Shown: positions 27,407 to 36,903 of the stretch, piece by piece
Position numbering within the stretch: position 1 is the first letter of the stretch
Layout of the letters: each line of letters begins with the position of its first letter
DNA from: Deltaproteobacteria bacterium HGW-Deltaproteobacteria-15
Lineage (GTDB): Bacteria; Desulfobacterota; DSM-4660; Desulfatiglandales; HGW-15
NCBI GenBank assembly: GCA_002840535.1
Contig: PHBH01000019.1
Span: 62,001-126,000 of the forward strand
Reading direction: 5' to 3'
DNA: 64,000 nt
Translations under genes and position numbers: made by a program
Notes under the pieces: generated by a model
Told to the model about the DNA's origin: nothing
Databases searched by the model: none
What the model saw: the letters and a program-made list of their open reading frames with translations, nothing else

Positions 27407-29317
27407 ATGACTGTTAATCAATGGGGAATCGAGAGCGGTTTCGAGGATGCCCTGGGGCAGTGGCAGGATACGCCGGAGAAGGTGCGCAGAGCCATTCACT
27501 CCGCCATGGGCGCGGATCCCAAGGAACCGGCCCCACTCGATTATCCTGTGCGTGTGATTCATCCCGGAGATGATGTATCGGTGCCGTTGCCGGCCGATCT
27601 GACTCTCGAAGATGGCCCCGCGATTCGGGTGCACAAGAAATTGCCTCCCGACCTGCCCCTCGGATACCACGTGCTCCAGAGCCTGAACGATGAAACGAAA
27701 ATCGAGCTCATTGTCTGTCCCCGTGCATGTTATTTTCCCGAGGAACTCCGAACCTGGGGATGGGCTTTGCAGCTTTACTCGCTTCGGTCCGCCGGAAGCT
27801 GGGGAATGGGAGATCTGGCCGATCTGCGCAGAGTGGCCCGGTGGTCCAAAGAAAAGGCGGATGCTGGAATCCTCCTTCTCAACCCTCTTCACGCAGCCAC
27901 CCCCATAATCCCTCAGACGCCGAGTCCTTATTTTCCCAGCACCCGCATTTACAAGAATCTCCTGTATCTTTGCATCGAGGAGATCCCTGGCGCTCAGGAT
28001 GCCGTGCCGGAACTGGAAAGCCTTGCCAATGCCGGACGGGCGCTCAACCACGAGAGCCTTATCGACAGAGACACGATTTTCCGGCTCAAGTTCCAAGCCC
28101 TGCAAAAACTCTGGAAGAGCTTCAGGGACGATCCCGCGTTCGACGAGTTCATCCTGGATCAAGGCGAGTCCCTGACCAAATTTGCAGTGTTCTGCGGACT
28201 TGTTCAGAGATTCGGGAGTGACTGGAGCACGTGGCCTTCGGGATATCGCCACCCCTTCTCCCTGGATGTGGCACGGTTTGCACAGGAAAACTCTGAAACC
28301 ATCCGCTTCTACAAATGGATCCAGTGGCTCCTGGATGTGCAGATGGCACGGGCGGGTGAACCTTTGTCTTTGATGCAGGATCTGCCGATTGGAGTGGACC
28401 CCAAGGGTGCCGATGCGTGGGTCTGGCAGGATTCGCTCGCCCTCGGCGCAACCGTGGGCGCGCCGCCGGATGAATTCAATACAAAAGGGCAGAATTGGGG
28501 ACTCCCGCCCTTTATTCCGCACAGGCTGAGAGAAACGGCTTACCGGCCCTTCCGCCAAACCATCAGGGCCACGCTCCGACACTCCGGGGGTCTGCGCGTG
28601 GACCATATCATGGGCCTCTTCAGGCTCTTCTGGATCCCTGAATCCGCGGATGCTTCACAAGGCGGCTACGTGCGGTACCCTGCAGAAGAGCTCCTGGCCA
28701 TCCTTTCCCTTGAAAGCCTGCGAGCCAGGGCATTCGTAGTGGGAGAGGATCTCGGCACAGTGGAAAAAGGAGTCACCGAACAACTGGCCGCGCACCGCAT
28801 CATGTCTTACAAGGTCCTCTGGTTCGAAGCGTCCCCGCCTTCTGAATACCCCGAGATGGCCCTGGCGGCGGTAACCACTCATGATCTGCCCACGATAGCC
28901 GGATTGTGGAGCGGATCAGATCTTGAAGCGCAACGAAAGCTCGGTCTGAATCCCAATGAGCAAGGGACTCTGGAAATTCTGGGCCGCCTGCGGAAGCTGA
29001 CGAGGACTACGCATCGGGCGAAGCCGCATGAAGTGATTGTGAAAACCTACCGTTCGCTTTCCACGGCGCCTTCGGCCGTTGTGACCGCATCACTCGAGGA
29101 TGGACTCGCCGTAGAGACAAGGCCAAACATGCCGGGCACGATCGATGAGTGGCCCAACTGGTCCATTCCGCTTCCGGAACCCCTGGAAGAGATCGAGCAA
29201 AACCCCTTGATCGCCGAAATTGCCCGCACCCTCAGCAGGAGCAGAAAAAGGAAGAGATCAGCATCCGGCACGCCGCGAAAGAGGAGCGCTGATGGCGCGA
29301 AGCGCAAAACCGCATAG
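27407..29317 (+). CDS. malQ: 4-alpha-glucanotransferase, long form with N-terminal domain
   Basis: 636 residues, about 130 longer than the amylomaltase at 1449. Residues 1-130 are an extra N-terminal domain, followed by the GH77 barrel with RVDHIMGLFRLFW (nucleophile Asp), VGEDLGTVEKG (acid/base Glu) and TTHDLPTIAG. The C-terminal 25 residues are a basic low-complexity tail (SRSRKRKRSASG, then a second RKRS run). This form resembles E. coli-type MalQ. ATG 27407 is chosen because the nine residues before it are encoded in the CATCTTG repeat; no clear Shine-Dalgarno site. The two MalQ types may act on different chain lengths. Confidence 0.92.
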   Translation: MTVNQWGIESGFEDALGQWQDTPEKVRRAIHSAMGADPKEPAPLDYPVRVIHPGDDVSVPLPADLTLEDGPAIRVHKKLPPDLPLGYHVLQSLNDETKIELIVCPRACYFPEELRTWGWALQLYSLRSAGSWGMGDLADLRRVARWSKEKADAGILLLNPLHAATPIIPQTPSPYFPSTRIYKNLLYLCIEEIPGAQDAVPELESLANAGRALNHESLIDRDTIFRLKFQALQKLWKSFRDDPAFDEFILDQGESLTKFAVFCGLVQRFGSDWSTWPSGYRHPFSLDVARFAQENSETIRFYKWIQWLLDVQMARAGEPLSLMQDLPIGVDPKGADAWVWQDSLALGATVGAPPDEFNTKGQNWGLPPFIPHRLRETAYRPFRQTIRATLRHSGGLRVDHIMGLFRLFWIPESADASQGGYVRYPAEELLAILSLESLRARAFVVGEDLGTVEKGVTEQLAAHRIMSYKVLWFEASPPSEYPEMALAAVTTHDLPTIAGLWSGSDLEAQRKLGLNPNEQGTLEILGRLRKLTRTTHRAKPHEVIVKTYRSLSTAPSAVVTASLEDGLAVETRPNMPGTIDEWPNWSIPLPEPLEEIEQNPLIAEIARTLSRSRKRKRSASGTPRKRSADGAKRKTA

Positions 29318-30000
29318 AGCATGGCGAAAAAGTTACCGTCACTCCGGCGAAGGCCGGAGTCCGGATCCTTCCGTAAAGACTCCGCCCTTTGCGCCATGCG
29401 GTATGCTCTTTTTGTCTTGCCGTTGCCGTCTCTATCTTCTGTCTTCCGTCCTCTGCCCTCTGTCCTCTGCTCTCTGTCTTCCGTCCTCTGTCTTCCGTCC
29501 TCTGTCTTCTGTCCTCTGCCCTCTGTCCTCCGCCCTCTGTCCTCCGACCTCTGGTCTCTTTGCCGTTGCTGACTTCAGCGCAATGCCCTATGCTTTTGAC
29601 TCTTACTGCTTATCGTAGCGAAGCGAAGCTCCCGTGTGTCGTTTCGCGGGACTGCTCACTGCTTACTGCTCACTCTTTCCCCCTGCGCTATGCTGCTGCT
29701 ACTCTCCTCTTGTCTCGTGTTCATCCGCGTTCTATAATCTTTCTGTTTGCCGTTGCTGCTTCCGTCTTCTGACCTCCGGTCTCCCTTGTCTTTGGCCGTT
29801 GCCGACTTCTGTCCTCTGACTTCTTACCTCCGGTCTCTTGCCGTTGCTGACTTCTGTCCTCTAGTTTCCTTTTTTGTCTTTACCGTTACTATTTTCCAGA
29901 CGCTATGCGCTATGCTCCAATGCGCCATGCTGTTTTTCACGTGCTATGCTGCTCCTAATCTTCTTGTCTTCATACTTCTTTCATTTTTTTCTTCTCTTTT
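29318..30000 (+). repeat. large composite repeat region
   Basis: No gene in this 800-base gap. In order: ACTCCGGC-GAAG-GCCGGAGT hairpin (29339-29358), GCGCCATGCGGTATGC and TTGCCGTTGC leader (29391-29425), about 18 heptamers (29430-29555), a second TTGCCGTTGCTGA leader, CAATGCCCTATGC, GCGAAGCGAAG and CCCGTGTGTCGTTTCGCGGG (29576-29660), CTGCTCACTGCTTACTGC, CGTGTTCATCCGCG, then three more TTGCCGTTGC/heptamer blocks (29748-29868) and CTATGCGC phrases (29902-29950). Confidence 0.85.
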
Positions 30001-30113
30001 TTTCATCACACAAGCCTGAGAGCCTTGACAATAGCCTTTCTATGGGTTACACCCTGTAAGGCCATGTAGATCATGGACGTAGTTTGGATACGTAAACACG
30101 CAGGAGATATGTA

Positions 30114-31484
30114 ATGATTTTTTCCTTCCAAACGGTCAAAGCCCGACGCCCTTTAGGCATCATCCTGGCAACATTTTCCGTGTTTCTGTTGCCTGCAATG
30201 CTTGTCTATGCAGAGAAGTCGCTCTCCTCGACCACTGCAGAAGAGAAAGGACTCAGCGAAAGAGTTAGCATGATCAAACTCTATACAGTTCAAAACGGAA
30301 AGTCTCTGAACCGAATTCTCGGGCCTGCGGATTTCCAGGACCGGGACGCCATTGAAGTGGATGGGTATGTTACCGGCATTCTCATCCTTGCCAACGTCGA
30401 GATGGATGTCAAAGTCGACGGGCAGAACATGAGCAAGATCCGGAAAAACGAAGACGGCACTTACTCCATCAAATACTTTGGAAAGGTCGGCTCTAACGAA
30501 ATCGGCATGGCGCCCTCCAACAGCTATTACCAGAAAGGGTTCCGCGAAACCGCACAGGCCTTTGTGGAGGGGTACTCACTGTTCCCCCGGGTGGCCGGCG
30601 ACGCCGTGAGCCCCGATTGCAGCTTCCAGATTTCGGTAGAGACCGGGGAATCCAGCTGTTCTCTGCCCATCCGGCAGAAGGGGTACGATACCTTTCATAA
30701 GAGTTCCGACAGCACGGATCAAAGAGAGAACCCGATCGAATTTCAGTACCTGGGCGAACGGCTTGGCACGCACATGGAACGATCCGATTTTCAGGACAGG
30801 CTGAAGGCGGTTGCGGATGGCATTAAGTCCGTGGAAAAGGCCTTTGGGACAAAGCTCGTCGGCCGGGTGAAGATCCTGGATTATGAGAAGGTGCAGAATG
30901 CGGTGACATGCGAGGAGAACTCCGACATCTGGTTCTACATCAAAACTTTTCTCTCGGAACCGCTGGACGAATTGCGAACCATAGCCGAACACGAAGCGCT
31001 CCACATCCTGGTGGACCGGAAGAGATTGGCAAAGGATTTGAGCATCCGAGAACTCTTTTCAGACCTGAGAGGGTACGACAGCCTCTCCCGGGAGCGATTC
31101 GCTTTAATCACGAGAGGAGCCGTGCCGGACGATCCGGGGGCAACCATTCCTCACAAGGACTTCTTTGCCTTTATCGACGAGAAGAACTTTCTGGAGGGAA
31201 TGAAGGGCGGCCACTCAAGTCAGAACGTGGATGAGTTCTGCACCTCCTTCTTGCATTCGCTGATGTTCGTTGACAGGTTGAAAAACAACCTGGAGCGTCC
31301 CTTGAAAATGGACGGAGCGGGGCGACATCTCTCGTTCATCAAACCGAAAAAGAGAGAGAAGATCCTGAATACCTACATCCGCACCATCGAAGCCCTGTTA
31401 TCGGCGCAGGCGGACGGGGATTCGGATGGCCTGCCTTTCTTTCTCAAGGGCTGTCTGGAGCAGGCGGAAAGCATCCAACTGTAG
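30114..31484 (+). CDS. secreted protein with HExxH zinc-peptidase motif
   Basis: 456 residues. An N-terminal hydrophobic segment (residues 14-31, PLGIILATFSVFLLP) looks like a signal peptide. HEALH within IAEHEALHILVDRK (about residue 294) is an HExxH motif, suggesting a zinc metallopeptidase; a third ligand is not obvious. I do not recognise the family, and the N-terminal half has no known domain. Ribosome site CAGGAG lies seven bases before the ATG. It appears to be a lone gene between repeat-filled gaps. It could alternatively be a structural envelope protein with a fortuitous motif. Confidence 0.75.
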   Translation: MIFSFQTVKARRPLGIILATFSVFLLPAMLVYAEKSLSSTTAEEKGLSERVSMIKLYTVQNGKSLNRILGPADFQDRDAIEVDGYVTGILILANVEMDVKVDGQNMSKIRKNEDGTYSIKYFGKVGSNEIGMAPSNSYYQKGFRETAQAFVEGYSLFPRVAGDAVSPDCSFQISVETGESSCSLPIRQKGYDTFHKSSDSTDQRENPIEFQYLGERLGTHMERSDFQDRLKAVADGIKSVEKAFGTKLVGRVKILDYEKVQNAVTCEENSDIWFYIKTFLSEPLDELRTIAEHEALHILVDRKRLAKDLSIRELFSDLRGYDSLSRERFALITRGAVPDDPGATIPHKDFFAFIDEKNFLEGMKGGHSSQNVDEFCTSFLHSLMFVDRLKNNLERPLKMDGAGRHLSFIKPKKREKILNTYIRTIEALLSAQADGDSDGLPFFLKGCLEQAESIQL

Positions 31485-31539
31485 CAGTGAGTTGTTTGTT
31501 AATAGTTATTACGGAGAGCAGAAAAGGGTTTGCATTTAT

Positions 31540-31705
31540 CTCGCAGAGCCCACAGAGCGAGTTGGTACTCGATCGACGGCAGAACCGAAATGCCGCTTCT
31601 AGCTCTTGCCCCGAAGGGTGAAGTTTGTCCTGTTTTTTAAAAAAAACAGGACAAGTTGGCACTCTCCAGAACTCTGTGCCCTCAAGCGAAGCGGGCGAGA
31701 GACGC
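31540..31705. repeat. divergent CGCAGAG element, copy F
   Basis: Left end TCTCGCAGAGCCCACAGAG (31548-31566); right end AACTCTGTGCC...GCGGGCGAGAGA, interrupted by CTCAAGCGAAG. Inside is a perfect long hairpin TTGTCCTGTTTTTT/AAAAAACAGGACAA (31625-31654), which may also terminate the gene ending at 31484. Confidence 0.6.
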
Positions 31706-31754
31706 TCTTTCCTGCGTCCGCTCAATAACCGGCAAAAGCTAAAATATAGGTAGA

Positions 31755-31797
31755 CGAAAAATTGGGGCCGCCCGGATCATCCGAGCGGCCCCAATTT
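31755..31797 (-). terminator. rho-independent terminator of the LuxR-type regulator
   Basis: On the minus strand GGGGCCGC-N13-GCGGCCCC is followed by AATTTTT. It lies about 50 bases beyond the stop codon at 31845. Confidence 0.8.
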
Positions 31798-31844
31798 GCA
31801 ACTGATAACTATTAACCGGTAACTGTTAACTTTAGTTGGCTTCG

Positions 31845-32552
31845 CTACGCCCCTTCCTTATCCATACCCTCCATGGTTTCCTCACCCCTGCCCAGATTCA
31901 CGAGACGGTGTTCTATGGCAAAAGCCACGAGCGCAGGGGTTCTGTGCAGGGCCAGCTTCTTCATGATATTGGAGCGATGCTTCTCAACGGTTCTCTTGCT
32001 GATGAAAAGGAGGTCCGCGATTTCTCTTGTCTTGTACCGCTGCCCGATCAGCCTCAGCACCTCCTGCTCGCGCGGACTCAATACATTCAGGACGGTGCGC
32101 GCGCTTGCGGTCTCATGCATCTGCAGGGACTTCGTCAGGAGCTTTTCCAGTACGCCCGGATCGATAAAAGGAATGCCGGCCAGGAGGTTCCGAGCAGCTA
32201 TCAGCAGTTCAGCGGACGATGTCTCTTTCAGGCAGTACCCGTTTGCCCCGGACTTAAAGGCCTCCAAAACATATTCCACGTCCTTGTGAACGGTCAGAAG
32301 AAGGATTTTGGCCTTGGGGGAATGGGCCCTCAACCCCTTCAGTGCGGTTAGGACCTCCATGCGCTCCAGACTGAGATCGAGAAGGATGAGATCGGGGTCG
32401 ATCTCCTGTACCCTTCTGATTGCATCCAGAGGATCCTTTTCTTCGCCGATCACCTCGATGTCGTCAGCCGCAGACAAAATAGACCGCAGCCCTTCCCGAA
32501 CCAGGGTCTGGTCTCCGACGATCAGGACCTTCCACTTCTTTTTGGCATTCAC
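31845..32552 (-). CDS. NarL/FixJ-type response regulator
   Basis: 235 residues. The receiver domain (residues 8-125) has the phosphoacceptor Asp in LILLDLSLERM, preceded by the DQ of VGDQTLV and followed by the switch Thr and Lys (LLLTVHKD and CLKETSSAEL). The C-terminal LuxR helix-turn-helix contains LSPREQEVLRLIGQRYKTRE and LFISKRTVEKHRSNIMKKL. No sensor kinase gene is adjacent, so it is an orphan here. No strong ribosome site upstream; the 450-base gap upstream is inverted repeat material. Confidence 0.93.
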   Translation of the reverse strand: MNAKKKWKVLIVGDQTLVREGLRSILSAADDIEVIGEEKDPLDAIRRVQEIDPDLILLDLSLERMEVLTALKGLRAHSPKAKILLLTVHKDVEYVLEAFKSGANGYCLKETSSAELLIAARNLLAGIPFIDPGVLEKLLTKSLQMHETASARTVLNVLSPREQEVLRLIGQRYKTREIADLLFISKRTVEKHRSNIMKKLALHRTPALVAFAIEHRLVNLGRGEETMEGMDKEGA

Positions 32553-33005
32553 AAGAGTTGAGCTGCCTCCCTTTCCGGGAACTTCGAAATAGATTTCTGC
32601 AAGCCCGCTGCAAACACAACAACAAAAGGGACGACTCGTTGGAATAGGGCAGATCCCTTATATTCTCGCTGTCCGGTCAGGTATTTTCCGTTACAGCTCC
32701 ACTCATGTTGGTGTACTTAGGGATAAAAAGCAGCATAGCGAAAACAGAGGCCAGAGATCAGGGGGTCGGGGGCCTGCAACGGCAAAGACAAGGAAAAGAT
32801 AATGGGACGCGTGTGAACACGGATCAAGACATCAGCAAGAGACGAAGAAGTCAGAGACTTGAACTCAGCAACAGCTATTTTGCAGGATCCGCGGTTTACA
32901 CGTTCTCACTTCCATTTCGTGCCCAAAATGAAACCGGTTACCCGCTCCAGAGTAACCGGCGAACGTGAACGGAGGTTGGAAACTGACCACCCCCCAATAG
33001 GGCAT
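32553..33005 (-). repeat. composite repeat block in minus orientation
   Basis: Read on the minus strand, 32740-32870 gives GTGTTCACACGCGTCCC, then TTTGCCGTTGC, then TGATCTCTGGCCTCTG and CGCTATGCTGC: the same module order as other blocks. A run of codons without a stop here is repeat-derived and not a gene. 32553-32735 is unique non-coding sequence. Confidence 0.65.
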
Positions 33006-33584
33006 TTAGTATTTTTTCTCGGGCATTGACTTCTTCATCGGGTCTTCGGCTGCGCCGCCCTTCATCTCACCGGCCGCGCCCCCTTTCAACTCTCCAGCGG
33101 CCCCACCTTCTTTGTAGTACCCATGTACCGTGGATTCGAATGTGGGATCATCTAGCTTGTTCCACTCTGCAGCGCCGAACGTGGGCGCCTTTTCCAGCTT
33201 CGACTTGTCGACATTGGAAAGCACCACCGAATCCTCTTCGAACCTCACCATTCCGCTTGTAAAAGGAACCGGAATCAGATTGTCCCCGGCCGCAGCGTCG
33301 GAAACCACGATATAGCTGAGTTCGCCCTCGCGATCGAAAATGAAATCTTGAACAGTGCCCAGGTTTTCACCCTTATCGTTTTTTACGGTCTTGTGCATGA
33401 ACTCGCTGCCTCGATGGCTGCCGGTGAGGTCCTTTCCCGTTTTCATACCGGAAGTTGCTCCTGCCTTCGGGTCCGCCTTCATAGGATCACTGGCCATGGG
33501 CGATTGCTGTGCGAACGCCTGCCCTACTGAAAGGCTGAAGACCATCATCAACCCTATCAACACAGAGAAAATTTTGCTCTTCAT
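33006..33584 (-). CDS. secreted PRC-barrel domain protein
   Basis: 192 residues. A signal peptide (residues 4-25, ending GQAFAQQ) indicates export. Residues 60-135 form a PRC-barrel: VKNDKGENLGTVQDFIFD, ELSYIVVSD and LIPVPFTSGMV. The tail repeats GGAAGE(L/M)KGGAA three times before a Lys-rich end, a low-complexity extension. PRC-barrels serve in protein interaction and RNA or quinone-related processes; a periplasmic version is often stress-related, but the role here is unknown. Confidence 0.82.
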   Translation of the reverse strand: MKSKIFSVLIGLMMVFSLSVGQAFAQQSPMASDPMKADPKAGATSGMKTGKDLTGSHRGSEFMHKTVKNDKGENLGTVQDFIFDREGELSYIVVSDAAAGDNLIPVPFTSGMVRFEEDSVVLSNVDKSKLEKAPTFGAAEWNKLDDPTFESTVHGYYKEGGAAGELKGGAAGEMKGGAAEDPMKKSMPEKKY

Positions 33585-33813
33585 GGATATATTCTCCCCT
33601 TTCTCAGGATTTGACGGGCTTCTTCCCGGCTGTTCCTTTTGGTGGAGTAACCGTGCGCCCTGTCATGTTTCAGAAGTTAGGTGTTTGGACGTTCTACATC
33701 AATGGGGGAATCGGCTGATAAGATGGGACACGCCAGCGTACTCCGGCTGTTCGGCGCGCGTGCTCTGGACGGAGGTCTCGCATAAAGCTGCAGCGACATG
33801 GAAAAAGAAGTAC

Positions 33814-34095
33814 TCACCGCAGATCCTTAGATCCCGTGTGCTGTTTCGCGGGAGGCGCTGAGTACGCAGCGAGGGATTTATCTTTTACCAATGGCGCGGA
33901 GAGGCCGCCAATGGTAAAGCTCTGCCTCTGAGCGGGCAAGTCGTTTCTTCTGCCTGGGTGCGACGTATGGCGTGCAGTCACAGCCGACGTACGCACAGTG
34001 TCAGGGGCTGTCAAGAGGCTTCTTTTTGTCTGCGGTCGTCTCCCCGCAGACAAAAAATCAGCTCTCCTCTGCGTTCTCTGCGCCTCCGCGGTGAA
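33814..34095. repeat. MITE-like element, copy B (282 bp)
   Basis: Same plan as copy A. The left terminal repeat is split by a 30-base module TCCTTAGATCCCGTGTGCTG...GCGGGA inserted after CACCGCAGA. Hairpin 1 33883-33919 (one internal mismatch), hairpin 2 34023-34056 with loop TCGTCTCC, right terminal repeat 34067-34095. Confidence 0.85.
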
Positions 34096-34218
34096 CATCC
34101 TATTTTTGACCCCTGATCTCCGACCTCTCACTTCTGTTTTCTAAACGCTATGCGCTACGCTCCATGCGCCATGCATCTCAATCTTTACCTCCGACCTCTG
34201 ACCTCTGACCTCCGACCT
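34096..34218 (+). repeat. heptamers and CTATGCGC phrase overlapping the debranching enzyme 3' end
   Basis: Heptamers 34117-34140, GCTATGCGCTACGCTCCATG 34146-34165, then heptamers 34187-34218, which encode the last residues of the debranching enzyme on the minus strand. Confidence 0.75.
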
Positions 34219-36268
34219 GTATGGCTTCCGCCGTTTTCACCCAGCATCGCAGGATCTCCGCCACACTCCACGCCTGGGAGATGCAGCCCCTGGGCGTAAA
34301 CGGAGGTTCGGCATCGAAGATTTCGCTGATGGAACCTACACACGCTTCATCCATGTGCGATTTGAACCCTTCCAGAAATCCGCGCGTCACTCCAAGGTCG
34401 TTCGGATGCACCCTCAGCCAGGCATCGATGAAAGGTCCAATGAGCCACGCCCATACCGTCCCCTGGTGGTAGGCCGCGTCCCTCGATCGAAGGTCACCAA
34501 AGTACTTGGCCTTGTAATCGGGATGTTGCGGGCTGAGGGAACGAAGGCCATAAGGGGTGAGCAACCGTTCTCTGACCTTGTCGAGGACAGGCATCCAACG
34601 GTCTTGTTTCAGCACTGGATAGGTGAGGGAAAACGCGAAAAGCTGGTTCGGCCGAAAAGCCCTGTCGTGCCCCTGCTCGCCGTCAACGACATCGTAGAGA
34701 TATTCGCCTTCTTCGAACCAGAATTTCTTGTTAAACGATTCAAAGACCTTCTGCGCGGCACGGTCCAGTTCGTCTGCGTCCTCCCCCCCCTCGTCGCGCA
34801 GCCAGCCCGAGAGAAGGCGCAATGCGTTGTACCAGAGTCCGTTGATCTCAACCGCTTTTCCCCTTCTGGGAGTGACGACCCATTCCTCCACTTTTGCATC
34901 CATCCACGTCAACTGAAGCCCCTCCTCGCCCTGCGTCAGGAGACCGTCTTCAGGGTCCACGCGGATGCCGAATCGGGTTCCGGCAAAGTGGATTTTCACT
35001 ACTTCGCGCAGGGCGGGCAGAATGCTCTTGAGCAACCGTCTGTCCCCGGTGACGGACAAGTATCTTTCGAGCGCCTGAAAGAACCACAGGGTTGCATCAG
35101 CGGTATTGTACGCGCCTTCGCCCCCCCTCTCAGTGAAATGGTTGGGTATGAGTCCGTAGCGGATATGCTGTGCAAACGTGCGAAGGACATGAGCCGCCTC
35201 CCGGTGTCTTCCCGTGAGAAGCGTGAGCCCTTCGAGGCTGATCATCGAGTCACGGCCCCAATCCGTAAACCAATGATATCCAGCTATGATCGTCCGCGCA
35301 TCCTCCCCCAGTGCGTGCAGGCGGGCCCTGTCTTCGACTCGTGCGGCCGGGGCAACGATAAATCCATCGGCAGCCAGCACGAGCTCGGCGCCGAACTCCG
35401 ATCGGAGAGCCGAATCCGCCGATTCCAGCAGACTGCGCCTTCTCACAATCTCCGCCTTGGTCGCCTCAGCAGGGTGCAATGCCGTGACCGTATCCCACTC
35501 CTCGGTGGATGCAATGAGGTGCACGTCACTCCCGCGCCTGAGCTGACCTCCGAGAATTCCCGGGCTCCACAACCCGCCGGTCGGTTTGTATCCGCGTTCA
35601 GACTCCCGGCGGTAGTAGAACTCCAGTTTCCGTCCACCGTCCAGGGTAAAGACCGAAGATTCACCGAGCAGTCGAATCCTCAGTTTCGGAAGGTTCGAGC
35701 CGAAGGAGATCTCGTATCTGTCACCGACGGCTTTTACCTCATATTCGCCGGCAGACTCCTGGTCCACTTCGTCTTCATGGTTTCGGAAGGCCATGGAAGG
35801 TCTCAATTCCAGTTGGACCGCCTCCGGCCCTTCCAACAACCGGTACGTGATCTGCACGGTATTCTGGCCGTATGGCATAAGAACATGCTTTTCCAGAGCC
35901 ATCCCTGAAATATCGAATCGCCATACCGGAAGGCCCATGTCGAGCCCGAACTCCCGCAAGAACTTCGAGCAATGGAGATCAAGGCCTCGATGCATCAGCT
36001 CTTCCCCTCCGAATGGGACCGGCTTCCCGTCCGGCAGCCGGATTTGCTCGCACAGGTGGTCCAGCATCACCGTCCGGCCGAAGGGAGAAGGAAGTGCTGC
36101 AATCAAGAGGCCATGGTAACGTCGGGTGCTGACCCCGGATACAGTTCCCGAGGCATAACCTCCCAGGCCGTTGGTGACGAGCCACTCGCGAGTGACAAGC
36201 GCATCCGCATCCTTAAAGTCACATGACCATTCCTGAATGCGGATTGGATTATTCCTTTGAGTCTCCAT
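34178..36268 (-). CDS. glycogen debranching enzyme (amylo-alpha-1,6-glucosidase family)
   Basis: 696 residues. The N-terminal GDE_N domain (residues 10-290) has REWLVTNGLGGYASGT and STRRYHGLLIAA, hallmarks of bacterial/archaeal debranching enzymes. The C-terminal (alpha/alpha)6 barrel has FTDWGRDSMISLEGL with a catalytic carboxylate and DAAYHQGTVWAWLIG. It removes 1,6-linked branches left by glucan phosphorylase. ATG 36268 is chosen over a TTG at 36307. The final residues (VGGQRSEVGGKD) are translated from a heptamer repeat array, so the native C-terminus has been replaced or extended by repeat DNA. Confidence 0.93.
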   Translation of the reverse strand: METQRNNPIRIQEWSCDFKDADALVTREWLVTNGLGGYASGTVSGVSTRRYHGLLIAALPSPFGRTVMLDHLCEQIRLPDGKPVPFGGEELMHRGLDLHCSKFLREFGLDMGLPVWRFDISGMALEKHVLMPYGQNTVQITYRLLEGPEAVQLELRPSMAFRNHEDEVDQESAGEYEVKAVGDRYEISFGSNLPKLRIRLLGESSVFTLDGGRKLEFYYRRESERGYKPTGGLWSPGILGGQLRRGSDVHLIASTEEWDTVTALHPAEATKAEIVRRRSLLESADSALRSEFGAELVLAADGFIVAPAARVEDRARLHALGEDARTIIAGYHWFTDWGRDSMISLEGLTLLTGRHREAAHVLRTFAQHIRYGLIPNHFTERGGEGAYNTADATLWFFQALERYLSVTGDRRLLKSILPALREVVKIHFAGTRFGIRVDPEDGLLTQGEEGLQLTWMDAKVEEWVVTPRRGKAVEINGLWYNALRLLSGWLRDEGGEDADELDRAAQKVFESFNKKFWFEEGEYLYDVVDGEQGHDRAFRPNQLFAFSLTYPVLKQDRWMPVLDKVRERLLTPYGLRSLSPQHPDYKAKYFGDLRSRDAAYHQGTVWAWLIGPFIDAWLRVHPNDLGVTRGFLEGFKSHMDEACVGSISEIFDAEPPFTPRGCISQAWSVAEILRCWVKTAEAIQVGGQRSEVGGKD

Positions 36269-36439
36269 CGGCCGTCCCCTGTTCCCAAACCAGACCAACC
36301 TTGACAATCTCGTAAGAGGTGGTCATTCCGCCGGGATGACGAAAAAAGGGTGTTTTCGACTTTTACGAGACCATCAAGTTTGCTCAGGAGCAATAGGGAA
36401 AATCTCGTAATTGAACCTAAACGGCTATTCATTCAGTGC

Positions 36440-36785
<346 letters not shown>

Positions 36786-36865
36786 CCTCCTCTCTTATAC
36801 AGTCGATCATGTACTCCGGCCGGGTTTTTGCAGTATTCCGACCGGTGTCCTACGGCAGGAAATGC

Positions 36866-36894
36866 TTGACTCAAAAACCTGTTTGATTTAAATA
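36866..36894 (+). promoter_or_regulatory. sigma-70 promoter for a leaderless regulator mRNA
   Basis: TTGACT (36866-36871), 17 bases, TAAATA (36889-36894). The expected start, 36900-36902, is two to four bases before the ATG at 36904, and no Shine-Dalgarno sequence is present. Confidence 0.55.
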
Positions 36895-36903
36895 GTTCAC
36901 CCC

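Noticed and set aside
29220-29772. Several long open frames rich in Leu, Ser, Cys and Pro
   Set aside because: Seven-base tandem units stay open in all three frames; these are products of the heptamer arrays.
32705-32968. Open frame of 87 codons on the plus strand
   Set aside because: It is the translation of repeat phrases in reverse orientation and has no ribosome site or homology.
34355-35908. 517-codon plus-strand open frame
   Set aside because: Lies antisense to the debranching enzyme, whose protein motifs are clear; the antisense product has none.
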